Assembly (NCBI GenBank): GCA_964465065.1
Contig: CAYXHZ010000007.1
Coordinates: 1 to 64,000, forward strand
Direction of reading: 5' to 3'
From: CAYMND01 sp964465065
Lineage (GTDB): Bacteria; Acidobacteriota; Aminicenantia; UBA2199
Length of the DNA: 64,000 nucleotides
Of this stretch, positions 1 through 9,556 are shown piece by piece (position 1 is the stretch's first letter; every line of letters begins with the position of its first letter). Both the position numbers and the translations under genes were made by a program. Under the pieces are notes generated by a model, which ran no database searches, was not told the DNA's origin, and saw nothing but the letters and a program-made list of their open reading frames with translations.

Positions 1-64
1 AGACACCAAGGCAGCGGTTGATGCGATCTGGAAACGGAATAATGGCAGCTGTACTGCGTCATGA
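1..64 (+). CDS. Possible C-terminal tail of a gene entering from the left edge
   Basis: Frame 2 is open from the window edge to a TGA at 62-64 and reads DTKAAVDAIWKRNNGSCTAS. Frame 1 closes at 19-21. The composition is protein-like, but 20 residues are too few to identify a family. It would end 24 bp before the ATG of the PHP gene. Existence is an inference from an open frame only. Confidence 0.25.
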   Translation, partial: DTKAAVDAIWKRNNGSCTAS

Positions 65-76
65 TAGTCGACAGTG

Positions 77-82
77 TATAAT
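77..82 (+). promoter_or_regulatory. Candidate -10 element for the PHP gene
   Basis: A perfect TATAAT lies six bases before the ATG at 89. No convincing -35 hexamer sits 16-18 bp upstream, and no Shine-Dalgarno sequence precedes the ATG. If active, transcription would start at or beside the A of the start codon and give a leaderless mRNA. Confidence 0.35.
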
Positions 83-88
83 GCTACC

Positions 89-1837
89 ATGACGAAAGAG
101 TACAAGAAGTTTCTATGGTTGCGCATCGCTTTTAAAGGTCTGGCACTGTTTATCCTGGCCTGGACAATCTGGTCTGCATGGCCGGCCTTCCGTTACCGCC
201 CGCTGCAACCGACGACCCGACCGCTTGCCGCCCCATATCTGAAGGGAAGCTACCACATGCATTCCAAATATTCCGACGGTAAGGGGTCCATCAGCGATTT
301 GGTCAGGGCGGCCAAGCAGGAAAAACTGGACTGGATCCTGCTGACCGATCACGGCAATCCCAATCTGGGTTCTGAAAATTCCGGCGGCTGGCATGACGGA
401 GTTCTGCTGGTCCCCGCTTCCGAATTGTCAACCGATGCCGGTCATTTGGTCGTAATCGGTTCCGATACCGGATACAAACTACCCTACGAACCCCAACTGG
501 CCATCGACGAGCTGAATGAACGCCATGGCCTGACTTTTGTCGCCCACCCCTTCGACGACAAAATTCCTTGGACGGACTGGAACATCCATAACTTTACCGG
601 CATTGAGATATTCAGTGTTTATGAAAGCGTGAAAAGCGCAGCCTGGCATAAAATTGTACAATTCCCATTGCTCTATCTGATCGACAGCGATTACGCGATA
701 CTGCGCGTTTTGAGCTATCCGAGCCAAGCTGTCAAGCAATGGAATGAACTGAACAAGGAAAGTCCAACACCGGTCATGGGGATCTTCGCCACCGATGCCC
801 ACGGCCGGATTCCGATCACCCGTAAGATTGCCCTGGCATTTCCCAGTTACAATTCCATGTTCTCCTCCTTGCTGGTTTACATACCTGCCTCGGAACCGAA
901 ATTTTCCGACATGGATGCCCGTCAGGCCAGCGACTATATCCTCACCAGCATCAGGAAAGCGGACTATTTCAATGTCATTGAATCCATAGCCGGTGCGGAT
1001 GGACTGACCATGAAATTCTCAAGCGAAGCATCCTCCGAAATGGAGAATAAGACCGTCTTGGGCGTTTTCACGCTGTCCCATTCGTTCCCGCGCCTGACGA
1101 TCAGAATGTATAAAGATGGAGCGCTTCACTACCAGGGAGCGGCCGCCCAATCCTTCGACATGCCGATCACATACCCAGGACGGTACCGGGTTGAACTGTT
1201 CCTGCCCGACTCACCTTTTGCCGACCTGCCCTGGGTTGTCGGCAACCCTGTCGACATTCCGAGTCAAAATCTTCCGACGTCCGGCAACAACCCCGACTCC
1301 CATCAAACTCCGGCCCTGTTCGGCAACATACCGCCGCAAATCTTCTCGCTGGAAAAGAACATTGAATCTTATGGCGAGATCCTGATCGGCGAATCCGGCG
1401 AAACGCTGGCCGATGTCAGCACCATGCGCTATTCTCTGCGCATTCCGCAGCAAGGCCGAGACAGCTGGTGCTCGCTGGCGGTCCGGGACCCGGAGGCATT
1501 GCAAAAATTCATTCGCAGCGGAGACGGCATTTATGCAGAAATTTCTGCCAGCCGCCGCTGCACGCTGTGGTTGGAGATTCGCACTCTGGAAGCAAAAACG
1601 GGTCGGGAGGCCTGGTTTCGTCATTCGCTGATCGTCGATAAGGAAACCAGGCAATTCAGTATCCCTTTTTCCAGCATGAAACAAATCAATGGTACCGAGA
1701 CCGAACTGTCGGCCGCATCGATATCCGCCCTGTTCCTGTCCATCAACAACAGTACGGCTTTTATTCCGGCTGAAGGCGAAATCACCGTGTATCAACTGGG
1801 TACATACCGCAATCCGCGAACAGACAGTCAACCCTGA
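89..1837 (+). CDS. Membrane-anchored PHP-domain phosphoesterase-like protein
   Basis: 582 residues from ATG 89; an in-frame GTG at 74 would add five. A hydrophobic segment at about residues 12-30 looks like an N-terminal membrane anchor or uncleaved signal. A PHP metal-dependent phosphoesterase domain follows at about 50-260, with its metal-ligand motifs in order: HMH near 56-58, DHG near 87-89, the Glu of PASEL near 112, HP near 143 and DAH near 226-228. The last 300 residues match no domain I recognise and are probably periplasmic beta-rich sequence. The family hydrolyses phosphoester bonds using two or three metals; the substrate here is unknown. The 3' end overlaps the convergent epimerase gene by 10 bp. 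Confidence 0.85.
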   Translation: MTKEYKKFLWLRIAFKGLALFILAWTIWSAWPAFRYRPLQPTTRPLAAPYLKGSYHMHSKYSDGKGSISDLVRAAKQEKLDWILLTDHGNPNLGSENSGGWHDGVLLVPASELSTDAGHLVVIGSDTGYKLPYEPQLAIDELNERHGLTFVAHPFDDKIPWTDWNIHNFTGIEIFSVYESVKSAAWHKIVQFPLLYLIDSDYAILRVLSYPSQAVKQWNELNKESPTPVMGIFATDAHGRIPITRKIALAFPSYNSMFSSLLVYIPASEPKFSDMDARQASDYILTSIRKADYFNVIESIAGADGLTMKFSSEASSEMENKTVLGVFTLSHSFPRLTIRMYKDGALHYQGAAAQSFDMPITYPGRYRVELFLPDSPFADLPWVVGNPVDIPSQNLPTSGNNPDSHQTPALFGNIPPQIFSLEKNIESYGEILIGESGETLADVSTMRYSLRIPQQGRDSWCSLAVRDPEALQKFIRSGDGIYAEISASRRCTLWLEIRTLEAKTGREAWFRHSLIVDKETRQFSIPFSSMKQINGTETELSAASISALFLSINNSTAFIPAEGEITVYQLGTYRNPRTDSQP

Positions 1838-2796
1838 AGCCGTCTTTCCGTTTGCCGCCAATAGTCGAGAAGGTCCCCAAGGGTTTTTTCCAAAGTGTAT
1901 TGCGGATGAAGATTGTATTGTCGGGTCAACAGGCCGGTGTTTCCCAACAGCACCGGATTGTCGACGGGTCGGAATCGCTGTGGATCAGTTATGATCCGAA
2001 TCCGTTCGCTACTGTACGAAAGTAGGATATCCAGAATCCGGCGAACGGATACGGCTGTACCGCTGCAGAGGTTGACCGTCTCCAGTACCGGTTTAGGGCC
2101 GAAGCTCAACTCGATCAAATATCTGGCAATGTCGCGGACATCGGAAAAATCCCTTTCTGCAGACAAGTTGCCGGTTTCGATTTCCGCTTTGGCCAGTCCC
2201 AGTTCAATCCGGGCGATCTGGCGGGCAAAATCCGAAGCTACGAATTTCGGTGATTGGCCTGGTCCAGTGAAGTTGAAGGGTCTGACTGTCAGGAAACTGA
2301 GCGAGGGATTGTGGGCGAACAACTCCGCCAGTTTTTCCATAGCCCATTTTGAGAGCGCATACGGCGACCGACACATCAGCGGACTATTTTCGTCCAAAGC
2401 GCCGGTCTGAAAGCCGTACAGTTCCGCAGAGCTGAGCAATACGATTCTGCACTCAGTCGACATGGCGGCCGCCGCTTCGATCAGATTGGAACTGCCGATC
2501 AGGTTGATTTCGTATGTCAAAGCCGAATGCTGCCAGGAAAATCCCACATTGGTCACGGCAGCCAGGTGGAAAACGATTTCCGGCCTGTTTTCCGCGAAAT
2601 AATGGTGCAGACGCGAAGCATCACGAATATCCAGTTTCTGAAAATCGGCGAGTTGCGACAGCGTATCGGACTCGGGCAAGAGATCGCTGATTCCCAAAAT
2701 CTCGATATCCTTGCCGCCCAGCAGCTTGATCAGGTGCGCAGCCAAGAAACCCGAGGCACCGGTTACCAGAACCCGTTTTTTTATCGCCGAATTCAT
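1828..2796 (-). CDS. NAD-dependent epimerase/dehydratase (GDP-sugar type)
   Basis: 322-residue short-chain dehydrogenase fold protein of the extended type. The N-terminal nucleotide motif is GASGFLA, with the third glycine replaced by alanine. The catalytic set is visible as LLSSAELYG followed by SPYALSK (Tyr and Lys). The segment FTGPGQSPKFVASDFARQIA and later ERDFSDVRD resemble GDP-mannose 4,6-dehydratase and GDP-4-keto-6-deoxymannose reductase (RMD), so a role in deoxysugar nucleotide synthesis is likely, exact substrate unknown. The ATG shares its A with the TGA of lptD (TGATG), so translation is probably coupled to lptD. That fits a role in surface polysaccharide supply. Confidence 0.85.
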   Translation of the reverse strand: MNSAIKKRVLVTGASGFLAAHLIKLLGGKDIEILGISDLLPESDTLSQLADFQKLDIRDASRLHHYFAENRPEIVFHLAAVTNVGFSWQHSALTYEINLIGSSNLIEAAAAMSTECRIVLLSSAELYGFQTGALDENSPLMCRSPYALSKWAMEKLAELFAHNPSLSFLTVRPFNFTGPGQSPKFVASDFARQIARIELGLAKAEIETGNLSAERDFSDVRDIARYLIELSFGPKPVLETVNLCSGTAVSVRRILDILLSYSSERIRIITDPQRFRPVDNPVLLGNTGLLTRQYNLHPQYTLEKTLGDLLDYWRQTERRLQG

Positions 2797-4991
2797 CAGA
2801 TATCCCGTAATGAAAGCAGGTCCTGAATCATGCTGAGATGACCGAGTCTCACGCCGAACTGCACCTGCAGGTCATTAACATATCCAGAACCGGTGTTAAT
2901 GAGCTTTTGCTGCAATCCAAAACCGACGGACCAGCATTGCAGTTTGAGATCCAGCATGACCCCGACTGAAAGCAGTTTCTGAGTCATATTGTAGTTCAAG
3001 TTGCCATTGAGGTTGATCGGCAAGTATTCGGGGTTCAGTCGCAAGCTGGCTCCGAGACTGCTCATATTGAATATGTTGTTCGGATTGTAGGCATCCTTGG
3101 ATTTGGAATAATAGACTGAGCTCTCAAATGGTTCATCGGCCTTACCGACTTTCAGGGATATCATGGAATACGTTAAATATTTGCGGTAAATATTGTAATA
3201 GAGCGCGGCATTTAGTGACAGCCATTTCGTCGGTGAAAAGATCAACTGGCTGCTGACCGGCCCCCAGGGAACGTATTCGCCATCGATGGTGCGTCCCATG
3301 TTGGCTTCCTCGGGATCCATATAATAATCGATTCCCACAGACCAGTTCATCAATTCCCGACGTTGCTTGTCCGGTCCGTCATGCCGTTTCACACGGATAA
3401 AATTACGCAGAGAAAAAGATATATAGGAAAACGGCGAATAATCCTGGCTATCGATCCGTACTACCTGCTTATTCAAATCCTCGTCGAAGGTGCTGCTGTA
3501 GGTAAAACTGATCTCGGGGTAGATCAGGTGCTGGTAATCGCTCTGCAGGCCTTTGAATATTCTTTCGAGCTTGAGCCCTTGCATGTTCAGGGAAATGCTG
3601 TGCGCTTCCAGGTGTAAAGGCTCGTCGACGATTTTCTTGGTTTTCGGGTCCTTGCGGTTGTTGTAAAACTGAAACTGGCTGGCCAGATCCAGACTCAGGT
3701 TCATCCATGAGCTTTCCGCAACTGGCAGCGTATATCTGGGCTTGAAGAACAGACGTTTTGTCGAGACGTTCCAGTCATACAGTTCATCCAGGGTGGGATC
3801 GATACTTTCACCGCTGCGGGACAGGTTCTCGGCGGTCAGTTCGATGTTGAGGTAACCCGGTAGAAAATACAGCTTCTGCTGAGAGAGAGTCAGAGACAAA
3901 GACGGCTTGTATTCGGTGATGTTAGATTTTTTTTGGACAGTGTAGAATGTTTCATTTCTGGCGGCGCTGACGTCTAAAGTCAGGTTGCTCAGCAATTGGC
4001 TTACCGCCTTCACCTGGGTCTTGAAAATTGCGGTTTGCTGTAAAGCAAAGAGGTCGCTGAACAGCTGGCGCAGCATCGGGTTGCTTTCGCGGCTGACATT
4101 CACCGACAAGCTGGTGTTGAGAAAGGGCAGTTTCTGTCGATGGGATGCGCTCAACAGGTAGTCGGATTTATCCTGCTCGATGATCTTGAACGGCGAATGC
4201 TGGTTATGCAAAAAATGGTAATAACTGATTTCCCCTTTCACGCCTCCGTAAAACATGTAGCGCAAATCGGCACCCAGGCCGAACCCGACCTTTTCGTACC
4301 AATCGGCTTTGAGGGTGAGATCGGCGTTGGAGCCCATCTCCCAGAAAAAGGCTTCGCAGGCATAGAAACCCTTTTGCTTGGATAATCCGATCTGGGGAAA
4401 TAAAAAGCCAGTGCTTCGCCCATCCTTCTGAATGGGGTAACGTAGGTATGGGAGATAGAAAAGAGGAATTCCGCCCAACAGGTTGACCTTGAAAACCACA
4501 TCTTTCATTTCGATGTAACTGTCTTTCTTGATCTTGCCCTTGGGAGAATGGATGCTCCAATCCGGGACTAGCTGGCCACATGAACTGAAAATCAATTCGT
4601 CAAATTCGAAAAAGTCCTTGTCTGTCTGCCGCAGCTGATCGGTCCGGAATGATACGGTCGGCGGCGCCAAGCCGAAAACATTGTTCATTTCCCCCTTCAT
4701 TTCATTGATATTGAGTTGAAACGAATCGCCGCTGATGATATTGTCCTTGTCGCTCATGGCCACACGACCGCTGGCCCGTACCGTTTTATCCTGGGTGTCG
4801 TACACAATCTCGTCGGCGAACACGTGATAAGTCTTCCAGAACAGTTCCGCGTTACCACGGCAGATGTAATACCGTCCGTCAAAAAGCTTCTCGTCGCCAA
4901 TAATGAGCGGGTCTTCGGGGATCTGCTGGGTGAACAGGGAAACGCTGCAAAAAAGCCATACCAGGAGAAAAAAAAGTTTATCTTTTGTCAT
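2796..4991 (-). CDS. lptD: LPS-assembly protein LptD
   Basis: 731 residues. Start MTKDKLFFLLVWLF gives a signal peptide of about 20 residues; a longer in-frame reading to 5060 would run through the promoter at 5008-5036, so 4991 is preferred. An OstA/LptA-like jelly-roll portion covers about residues 30-180 (DGRYYICRGNAELFW, then VYDTQDKTVRASGRV). The rest is a beta-barrel with alternating amphipathic strands, including the conserved stretch FYLPYLRYPIQKDGRSTGFL. LptD inserts lipopolysaccharide into the outer leaflet of the outer membrane. The cysteine pattern of the E. coli protein is not conserved: only two cysteines are obvious. No Shine-Dalgarno sequence is visible, consistent with a very short leader. 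Confidence 0.92.
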   Translation of the reverse strand: MTKDKLFFLLVWLFCSVSLFTQQIPEDPLIIGDEKLFDGRYYICRGNAELFWKTYHVFADEIVYDTQDKTVRASGRVAMSDKDNIISGDSFQLNINEMKGEMNNVFGLAPPTVSFRTDQLRQTDKDFFEFDELIFSSCGQLVPDWSIHSPKGKIKKDSYIEMKDVVFKVNLLGGIPLFYLPYLRYPIQKDGRSTGFLFPQIGLSKQKGFYACEAFFWEMGSNADLTLKADWYEKVGFGLGADLRYMFYGGVKGEISYYHFLHNQHSPFKIIEQDKSDYLLSASHRQKLPFLNTSLSVNVSRESNPMLRQLFSDLFALQQTAIFKTQVKAVSQLLSNLTLDVSAARNETFYTVQKKSNITEYKPSLSLTLSQQKLYFLPGYLNIELTAENLSRSGESIDPTLDELYDWNVSTKRLFFKPRYTLPVAESSWMNLSLDLASQFQFYNNRKDPKTKKIVDEPLHLEAHSISLNMQGLKLERIFKGLQSDYQHLIYPEISFTYSSTFDEDLNKQVVRIDSQDYSPFSYISFSLRNFIRVKRHDGPDKQRRELMNWSVGIDYYMDPEEANMGRTIDGEYVPWGPVSSQLIFSPTKWLSLNAALYYNIYRKYLTYSMISLKVGKADEPFESSVYYSKSKDAYNPNNIFNMSSLGASLRLNPEYLPINLNGNLNYNMTQKLLSVGVMLDLKLQCWSVGFGLQQKLINTGSGYVNDLQVQFGVRLGHLSMIQDLLSLRDI

Positions 4992-5007
4992 AGGCAACTG
5001 TATCAAG

Positions 5008-5036
5008 AAGATACCACATGGAAAGCCGGGGTTCAA
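5008..5036 (-). promoter_or_regulatory. Promoter of lptD-epimerase
   Basis: On the minus strand, TTGAAC (5036-5031), a 17-bp spacer and TATCTT (5013-5008) form a good sigma-70 type promoter. The expected start point near 5001 leaves a leader of only about 10 nt before the ATG at 4991. Confidence 0.6.
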
Positions 5037-5116
5037 GCAATCCGGCGAATTAGTTTGCATTGGCGCCGATCAGAAGTGTTTCGGCATACCGGCAGATCAC
5101 AGCAGCATTCACAGGT

Positions 5117-5146
5117 TTGACTTGTCGGACAGTATTCAACTATAAT
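5117..5146 (+). promoter_or_regulatory. Promoter of phoH-pgpH-ybeY
   Basis: TTGACT (5117-5122), an 18-bp spacer and a perfect TATAAT (5141-5146) precede phoH. It is divergent from, and about 80 bp from, the lptD promoter. The expected leader is about 25 nt. Confidence 0.7.
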
Positions 5147-5177
5147 CCTCCTGGTTCTGATCGAAAACGAGCTGATA

Positions 5178-6119
5178 ATGGATCACTTTGACATTCCGGA
5201 CTCAATACCCGAAGCGCTTCGCACTGTATTGTTGCAGAAATTGCCCGCAATAGAGGCACAGCTGAAACTGCACATCACCCATCGCGGTTCAAAAATTCTG
5301 TACGATGGCAACAGCGAAGGTAAAAAAGCATTCCGAAAATTTCTGAATCAACAGTTTCAAAACCCGACCAGCAACGCCGCTGTTAACGCGGAATCGATTG
5401 ATCTGGCCTTGAACGCCTTGTATTATGACCCGGAAAGCCTGACAGGACACGATTTCGAGAAACCGTTGACATTGAAAGTCAACGGCAAGTCTGTCTCTCC
5501 GAAAACCGTCAATCAGAAGAAATACCTCCAGGCCGTCTTCGATCACGATCTGGTGTTCGCTCTGGGACCTGCAGGTTGCGGCAAGACTTATCTGGCCATC
5601 AGCCTGGCTTTGTACCACTTGCTGAATCGGAATGTGGAACGGATCGTTCTGACACGACCGGTCGTCGAGGCCGGAGAAAACCTCGGTTTTCTCCCCGGTG
5701 ACATCCAGGAAAAGGTCAACCCGTATTTCCGCCCCCTTTACGATGCCCTGTACGATCTGATCGGGGTGGAAAAGACGGCGGAGTTGATCGAAAAAAACAT
5801 CATCGAAATCGCCCCGCTGGCCTATATGCGCGGCCGCACCATCAACCATTCGTTTATCATCCTGGATGAAGGCCAGAATACCCTGCGTTCGCAGATGAAG
5901 ATGTTTTTAACCCGCTTTGGCCAATCTTCCAAAGTCGTGATAACGGCCGACGTGACACAGATCGATTTACCAAACCCGGAAAAATCCGGGATTCATCATG
6001 CCAGAAAAATATTGAAAGGCATCAAAGACATCTCGTTTGTCGAACTGAGCCGAAACGATGTGGTTCGCCATTCTCTGGTGCAACAGATCATAGACGCCTA
6101 CGATGCCGATATCGAGTAA
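5178..6119 (+). CDS. phoH: PhoH-family ATPase (YbeZ type)
   Basis: 313 residues. The N-terminal 100 residues are the PhoH/YbeZ leader region. The P-loop domain carries Walker A GPAGCGKTYL at about residue 130, the family motif TRPVVEAGENLGFLPG at about 160, and Walker B IILDEGQN at about 230. PhoH-like proteins are cytoplasmic ATPases linked to RNA metabolism and work with YbeY in ribosome quality control or 16S rRNA maturation. That matches its place upstream of pgpH and ybeY, a widespread bacterial gene order. It ends six bases before pgpH. Confidence 0.93.
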   Translation: MDHFDIPDSIPEALRTVLLQKLPAIEAQLKLHITHRGSKILYDGNSEGKKAFRKFLNQQFQNPTSNAAVNAESIDLALNALYYDPESLTGHDFEKPLTLKVNGKSVSPKTVNQKKYLQAVFDHDLVFALGPAGCGKTYLAISLALYHLLNRNVERIVLTRPVVEAGENLGFLPGDIQEKVNPYFRPLYDALYDLIGVEKTAELIEKNIIEIAPLAYMRGRTINHSFIILDEGQNTLRSQMKMFLTRFGQSSKVVITADVTQIDLPNPEKSGIHHARKILKGIKDISFVELSRNDVVRHSLVQQIIDAYDADIE

Positions 6120-6125
6120 TCCCCC

Positions 6126-8402
6126 ATGAAACTCCCCTTACATTCGCACGGTAAAGCCGATTACAGATCGCATAAACCGCTATTCCTCTTTTTTTCTCTG
6201 ACCGTCACCGCCGTTTTCAGCACCTACTTCCTGTACGTTCCCAGAAGCACGCTGACGATCGAGAGTACCATCAAACCTGGAGATATTGCCAGCGAAGATA
6301 TCATTATCAACGAAGATATTACCGTGGAGGACCTGCAGGCCACCGCTGCCGAGAGGCTGAAAGCCCAGGAAGGTGTATTGCCGGTCTATGAATTCCATCA
6401 GGACCAAATCGACCGCACCATCAGCCTGATCGATGACTGGTACGAAGTCATCACCAACTTCCGTAAGGACAAAGAAACCCCAGAGACAGCCAGGGTTGAG
6501 GCCTTGCAGAAAACGCTGATGGATCGTTTCACAATCGCTGTGACGCAAACCCAGGCCAAACAGATTCTGCGTTCCCCTGCCTTTCATCGTCTGGAATTGG
6601 ATGAATTACTGAAAAAGTTCAGCAAACTGGCCCAATCCGGTATTTTGGCTTCCAAAATCAGTTCCAAAGTCAGCCCACAGAACCGCATTCAAATCCAGCA
6701 TCCCAATAAAAAGAAAACGGTTTTGCAGCTGGAAGAGCTCCATGACCTCAAAGAGGCCAAGGATACTCTGGCGACATTGTTGCAAGAGAAAACTTTTACC
6801 ACCGAAGAAACGAGTTATCTGACCGGCCAAATCATGGAATTTGTCGGTTCCAATCTCACCTATTCCGAAAGTTTGACACAAATAGAACAGCAAAAACTTG
6901 TCTCTCAAGTCAACCCGGTCCTGATCAAACTGAAGGCCGGTAAAGTGGTTGTCAGAAAAGGAGACGAATTCCAACCGGAAGACATTCACCTCCTTTCCAT
7001 GATCAGCGCCAACCAGTCCAAGGCGCAGGCACCGCTTCCCCCATACCTGATCATCTTTTTTTCGACTTTTCTGCTGTTGTTTCTGGTCAAGGAACTGTTC
7101 GGCCGCTGGAATTCTCCCAGCAAGAATCACCATCAGGCGTTTATCGTCTTCTCGGCCCTGCTTGCTTTCAGCACCATCATTTATCGTTTGTTTGTCTTTC
7201 TGACCCCACTGATTCTGGAAAACATTCCGTACGATATTTCTTATTCCAATCATACGCTTTTCTACGCCATACCTTTTTCTTTTGGAGCGCTGATCGTCGC
7301 TTTCATTTTTTCGTTCCCGCATGCCGTTTTTTTCTCATTTGTAAACGCATTCTTCGGTGGAATGATCTGCGGCTGGGATCTGCACCTGAGTTTGTATGTC
7401 CTTGCCGGAAACCTAATGGCCGCCTTGGGAGTAGACTTTTTTCTCCGTCTGAAAAGATCGACCGTATTCAAAAGCGCCCTTATTTGGGTTATACCTGTAC
7501 AGATATTTTTTGCCATTTTGATTCCCATCGACAAACAAGGATTCTCATTCCCCTCGCTGATCACCAATGCGGCTCTGGCCTTCAGTTCGGCCATGATCAG
7601 CAGTATTCTGGCCGGCTTCTTCATACCGATCCTGGAAACGGGTTTCAAATTGGTCACCGAACTCAAACTCATCGAATTGACCAACCTCAACCTGCCTGTT
7701 TTCCGACTGATGCTGGAAAAGGCCCCAGGAACGTATCACCACTCGCAGATGGTCGCTTCACTTGCGGAATCTGCGGCATTGGACCTGAATCTTTCCCCAT
7801 TGCTGCTGACCGCCATGGCCCTGTACCACGACATCGGCAAAACGGATTCCCCGCAATTTTTCACGGAGAATCACAGTGTGTACACTTCTCCGCACGAAAA
7901 CCTGACCCCATTGGAAAGCGCCAGAGCCATCATCACCCACGTAAACCGCGGCTTGGAATTGGCCGCCAAGCTGAAACTTCCCCAGGAATTGACCTCGGCC
8001 ATCAATCAGCATCACGGCAGCAAACTGGTTAAATTTTTCTACGATAAAGCGGTCGAAAACCGTTCCAACGGCAGTAAAGTGGATGTGGATCCCAGCGATT
8101 TCCAATACCCCGGTCAAAAGCCCCAGACCATCGAAAACGCCATCATCATGATCGCGGATCAAGTCGAAGCCGCATCCAAAAGTCTGTCCCGGCCCAGCGA
8201 TCTCGAGATCAAAAACGTGATCGAAAAAGTGATCGAATCCGATATCGAAGAGAACCAATTCAGCGAATGTCAGGGTTTGACCTTCCAGACCTTGGCCATC
8301 ATATCGTCCAGTTTCTATAAGAAAATGTCATCCATTTATCACATGCGCATTTCCTACCCGGGTTTTGATTTTTCCGAGAACGAAGCGGCCAAAAATGCCT
8401 GA
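6126..8402 (+). CDS. pgpH: Cyclic-di-AMP phosphodiesterase PgpH-like 7TM-HD protein
   Basis: 758 residues. One membrane helix near residues 19-38 is followed by an extracytoplasmic 7TMR-HDED domain (about 40-300), a bundle of seven membrane helices (about 308-520) and a cytoplasmic HD domain. The HD metal ligands are visible as YHHSQM near 537 and LYHDIGK near 568, and the later helices include INQHHG near 631. Family members studied in Firmicutes hydrolyse cyclic di-AMP. That activity here is inferred by homology, because no diadenylate cyclase is in this window. The 3' end overlaps ybeY by 8 bp. Confidence 0.88.
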   Translation: MKLPLHSHGKADYRSHKPLFLFFSLTVTAVFSTYFLYVPRSTLTIESTIKPGDIASEDIIINEDITVEDLQATAAERLKAQEGVLPVYEFHQDQIDRTISLIDDWYEVITNFRKDKETPETARVEALQKTLMDRFTIAVTQTQAKQILRSPAFHRLELDELLKKFSKLAQSGILASKISSKVSPQNRIQIQHPNKKKTVLQLEELHDLKEAKDTLATLLQEKTFTTEETSYLTGQIMEFVGSNLTYSESLTQIEQQKLVSQVNPVLIKLKAGKVVVRKGDEFQPEDIHLLSMISANQSKAQAPLPPYLIIFFSTFLLLFLVKELFGRWNSPSKNHHQAFIVFSALLAFSTIIYRLFVFLTPLILENIPYDISYSNHTLFYAIPFSFGALIVAFIFSFPHAVFFSFVNAFFGGMICGWDLHLSLYVLAGNLMAALGVDFFLRLKRSTVFKSALIWVIPVQIFFAILIPIDKQGFSFPSLITNAALAFSSAMISSILAGFFIPILETGFKLVTELKLIELTNLNLPVFRLMLEKAPGTYHHSQMVASLAESAALDLNLSPLLLTAMALYHDIGKTDSPQFFTENHSVYTSPHENLTPLESARAIITHVNRGLELAAKLKLPQELTSAINQHHGSKLVKFFYDKAVENRSNGSKVDVDPSDFQYPGQKPQTIENAIIMIADQVEAASKSLSRPSDLEIKNVIEKVIESDIEENQFSECQGLTFQTLAIISSSFYKKMSSIYHMRISYPGFDFSENEAAKNA

Positions 8403-8832
8403 ACTGATCTTTGATTGTCAAGACGTTTCCGAGATCAGCCCCCAGGATGAAACCGAGCTCGGCAAAAGGCTGCAATCCGTTTTCGAAAGCCTGCCCATCG
8501 GTGGCGATGTCACGATCCGGATCGGCACGGAGGAAGAATCCAGACAGCTCAACAGGACCTATCGAGGTAAAGATTATTCGACCGATGTGCTCAGTTTCCC
8601 CCTTATGGACGAACTTCCGGATGGAACCCTGTATTGGGGAGACATCCACATCGCCTACCCAGTGGCTGTCAGACAGGCCCATGAAGCGGACCACACCGTT
8701 CTCACGGAAATCCTGATTCTGGCAGTTCACGGCCTGCTTCACCTCTCCGGAATGGATCATGAGCAGGACCAAGGTCAAATGATGTCCAGGCAAAATGCTA
8801 TCGTTTCCCGGATCAACGTTCCGCAATTGTGA
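8395..8832 (+). CDS. ybeY: Endoribonuclease YbeY
   Basis: 145 residues from the ATG at 8395, which overlaps the pgpH stop (ATGCCTGA); an upstream in-frame ATG at 8365 lies deep inside pgpH and is less likely. The zinc motif HGLLHLSGMDH near the C-terminus gives the three histidines typical of UPF0054. The upstream stretch YRGKDYSTDVLSFPL is also family-typical. YbeY is a metal-dependent RNase acting in 16S rRNA 3' maturation and ribosome quality control. Its neighbour phoH is its usual genomic partner. Confidence 0.95.
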   Translation: MPELIFDCQDVSEISPQDETELGKRLQSVFESLPIGGDVTIRIGTEEESRQLNRTYRGKDYSTDVLSFPLMDELPDGTLYWGDIHIAYPVAVRQAHEADHTVLTEILILAVHGLLHLSGMDHEQDQGQMMSRQNAIVSRINVPQL

Positions 8833-8844
8833 AGATGATTGCGG
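8821..8844. terminator. Small hairpin between convergent ybeY and DUF218 genes
   Basis: CCGCAAT (8821-8827) pairs perfectly with ATTGCGG (8838-8844) across a 10-base loop, followed by TTTC on the plus strand. It overlaps the ybeY stop codon and lies just past the stop of the opposing gene. The stem is short and the T-run weak, so this is only a possible bidirectional terminator. Confidence 0.35.
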
Positions 8845-8846
8845 TT

Positions 8847-9506
8847 TCAGAACCAGTTGGCGATTGAGATCACCGTGATGGCCAGGTATTCATGCAGGAT
8901 CAGATTCATGCTTCTCAACCATTTCCCGAAAGATTCTGTCTTGAACACTTCCGATTCCGTACTGACGGCGATCATGAAGTTTACGGAGTACGCCTGTTCC
9001 AAAAGGATCTGACTCCGCTTCTGGTGGTAGGGTGAAGTGCAGATGATAATTTCTTTCAAGCCCCGTTTATTACTGATTTCTATTGTCTTTTCAACGTTGT
9101 CGACCGTGGTCTGCGAATCTCCGTCGATAATGATATTGTCCAGTTTTACACCTTGATCGGTCAGATATTTGATGACCAAGGGAACGGCCGGACTTTTCCG
9201 GTACAGACTCCCGTCCGACACCAGAATGGGTCTGGGCTTGACCCGGTATAAAGAGACGGCCTGATCCAGACGTTCGTTCGTGCTGAAGCCGATTTTAACA
9301 CCGGCATCCCTTCTCATACCGCCGCCGAAAACCACAATGATATCACCGTATTCTGCGGGTATCGAAACGCCAGCCATCAGCGGTTGCAAAAGGATTTGTT
9401 CGAAGTGCAGCCAGAAAAGAGAAAAGATCAGGACACAAAGCCCAACCACCAAAAACGCAAAACGGATCGCATATTTCTTGAATTTTTTTCCTGAGCTGAT
9501 CAGCAC
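8847..9506 (-). CDS. DUF218 / YdcF-SanA family membrane protein
   Basis: 219 residues from a GTG at 9506 preceded by AAGGGGA at good spacing; an open frame continues upstream into the neighbouring gene but lacks a ribosome site. A single membrane helix at about residues 12-33 is followed by the DUF218 domain: DIIVVFGGGMRRDAG, LVSDGS, IIIDGDSQTTVDN, and TSPYHQKRS. DUF218 proteins such as ElyC and SanA are linked to envelope integrity and peptidoglycan or polysaccharide carrier metabolism. It is the last gene after the sigma factor, anti-sigma and bactofilin-like genes, which supports an envelope role. Confidence 0.82.
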   Translation of the reverse strand: MLISSGKKFKKYAIRFAFLVVGLCVLIFSLFWLHFEQILLQPLMAGVSIPAEYGDIIVVFGGGMRRDAGVKIGFSTNERLDQAVSLYRVKPRPILVSDGSLYRKSPAVPLVIKYLTDQGVKLDNIIIDGDSQTTVDNVEKTIEISNKRGLKEIIICTSPYHQKRSQILLEQAYSVNFMIAVSTESEVFKTESFGKWLRSMNLILHEYLAITVISIANWF

Positions 9507-9556
9507 AATCAGTCCCCTTGCATGTACGTTTCGATTGTACCAGAATCGCTGAATTT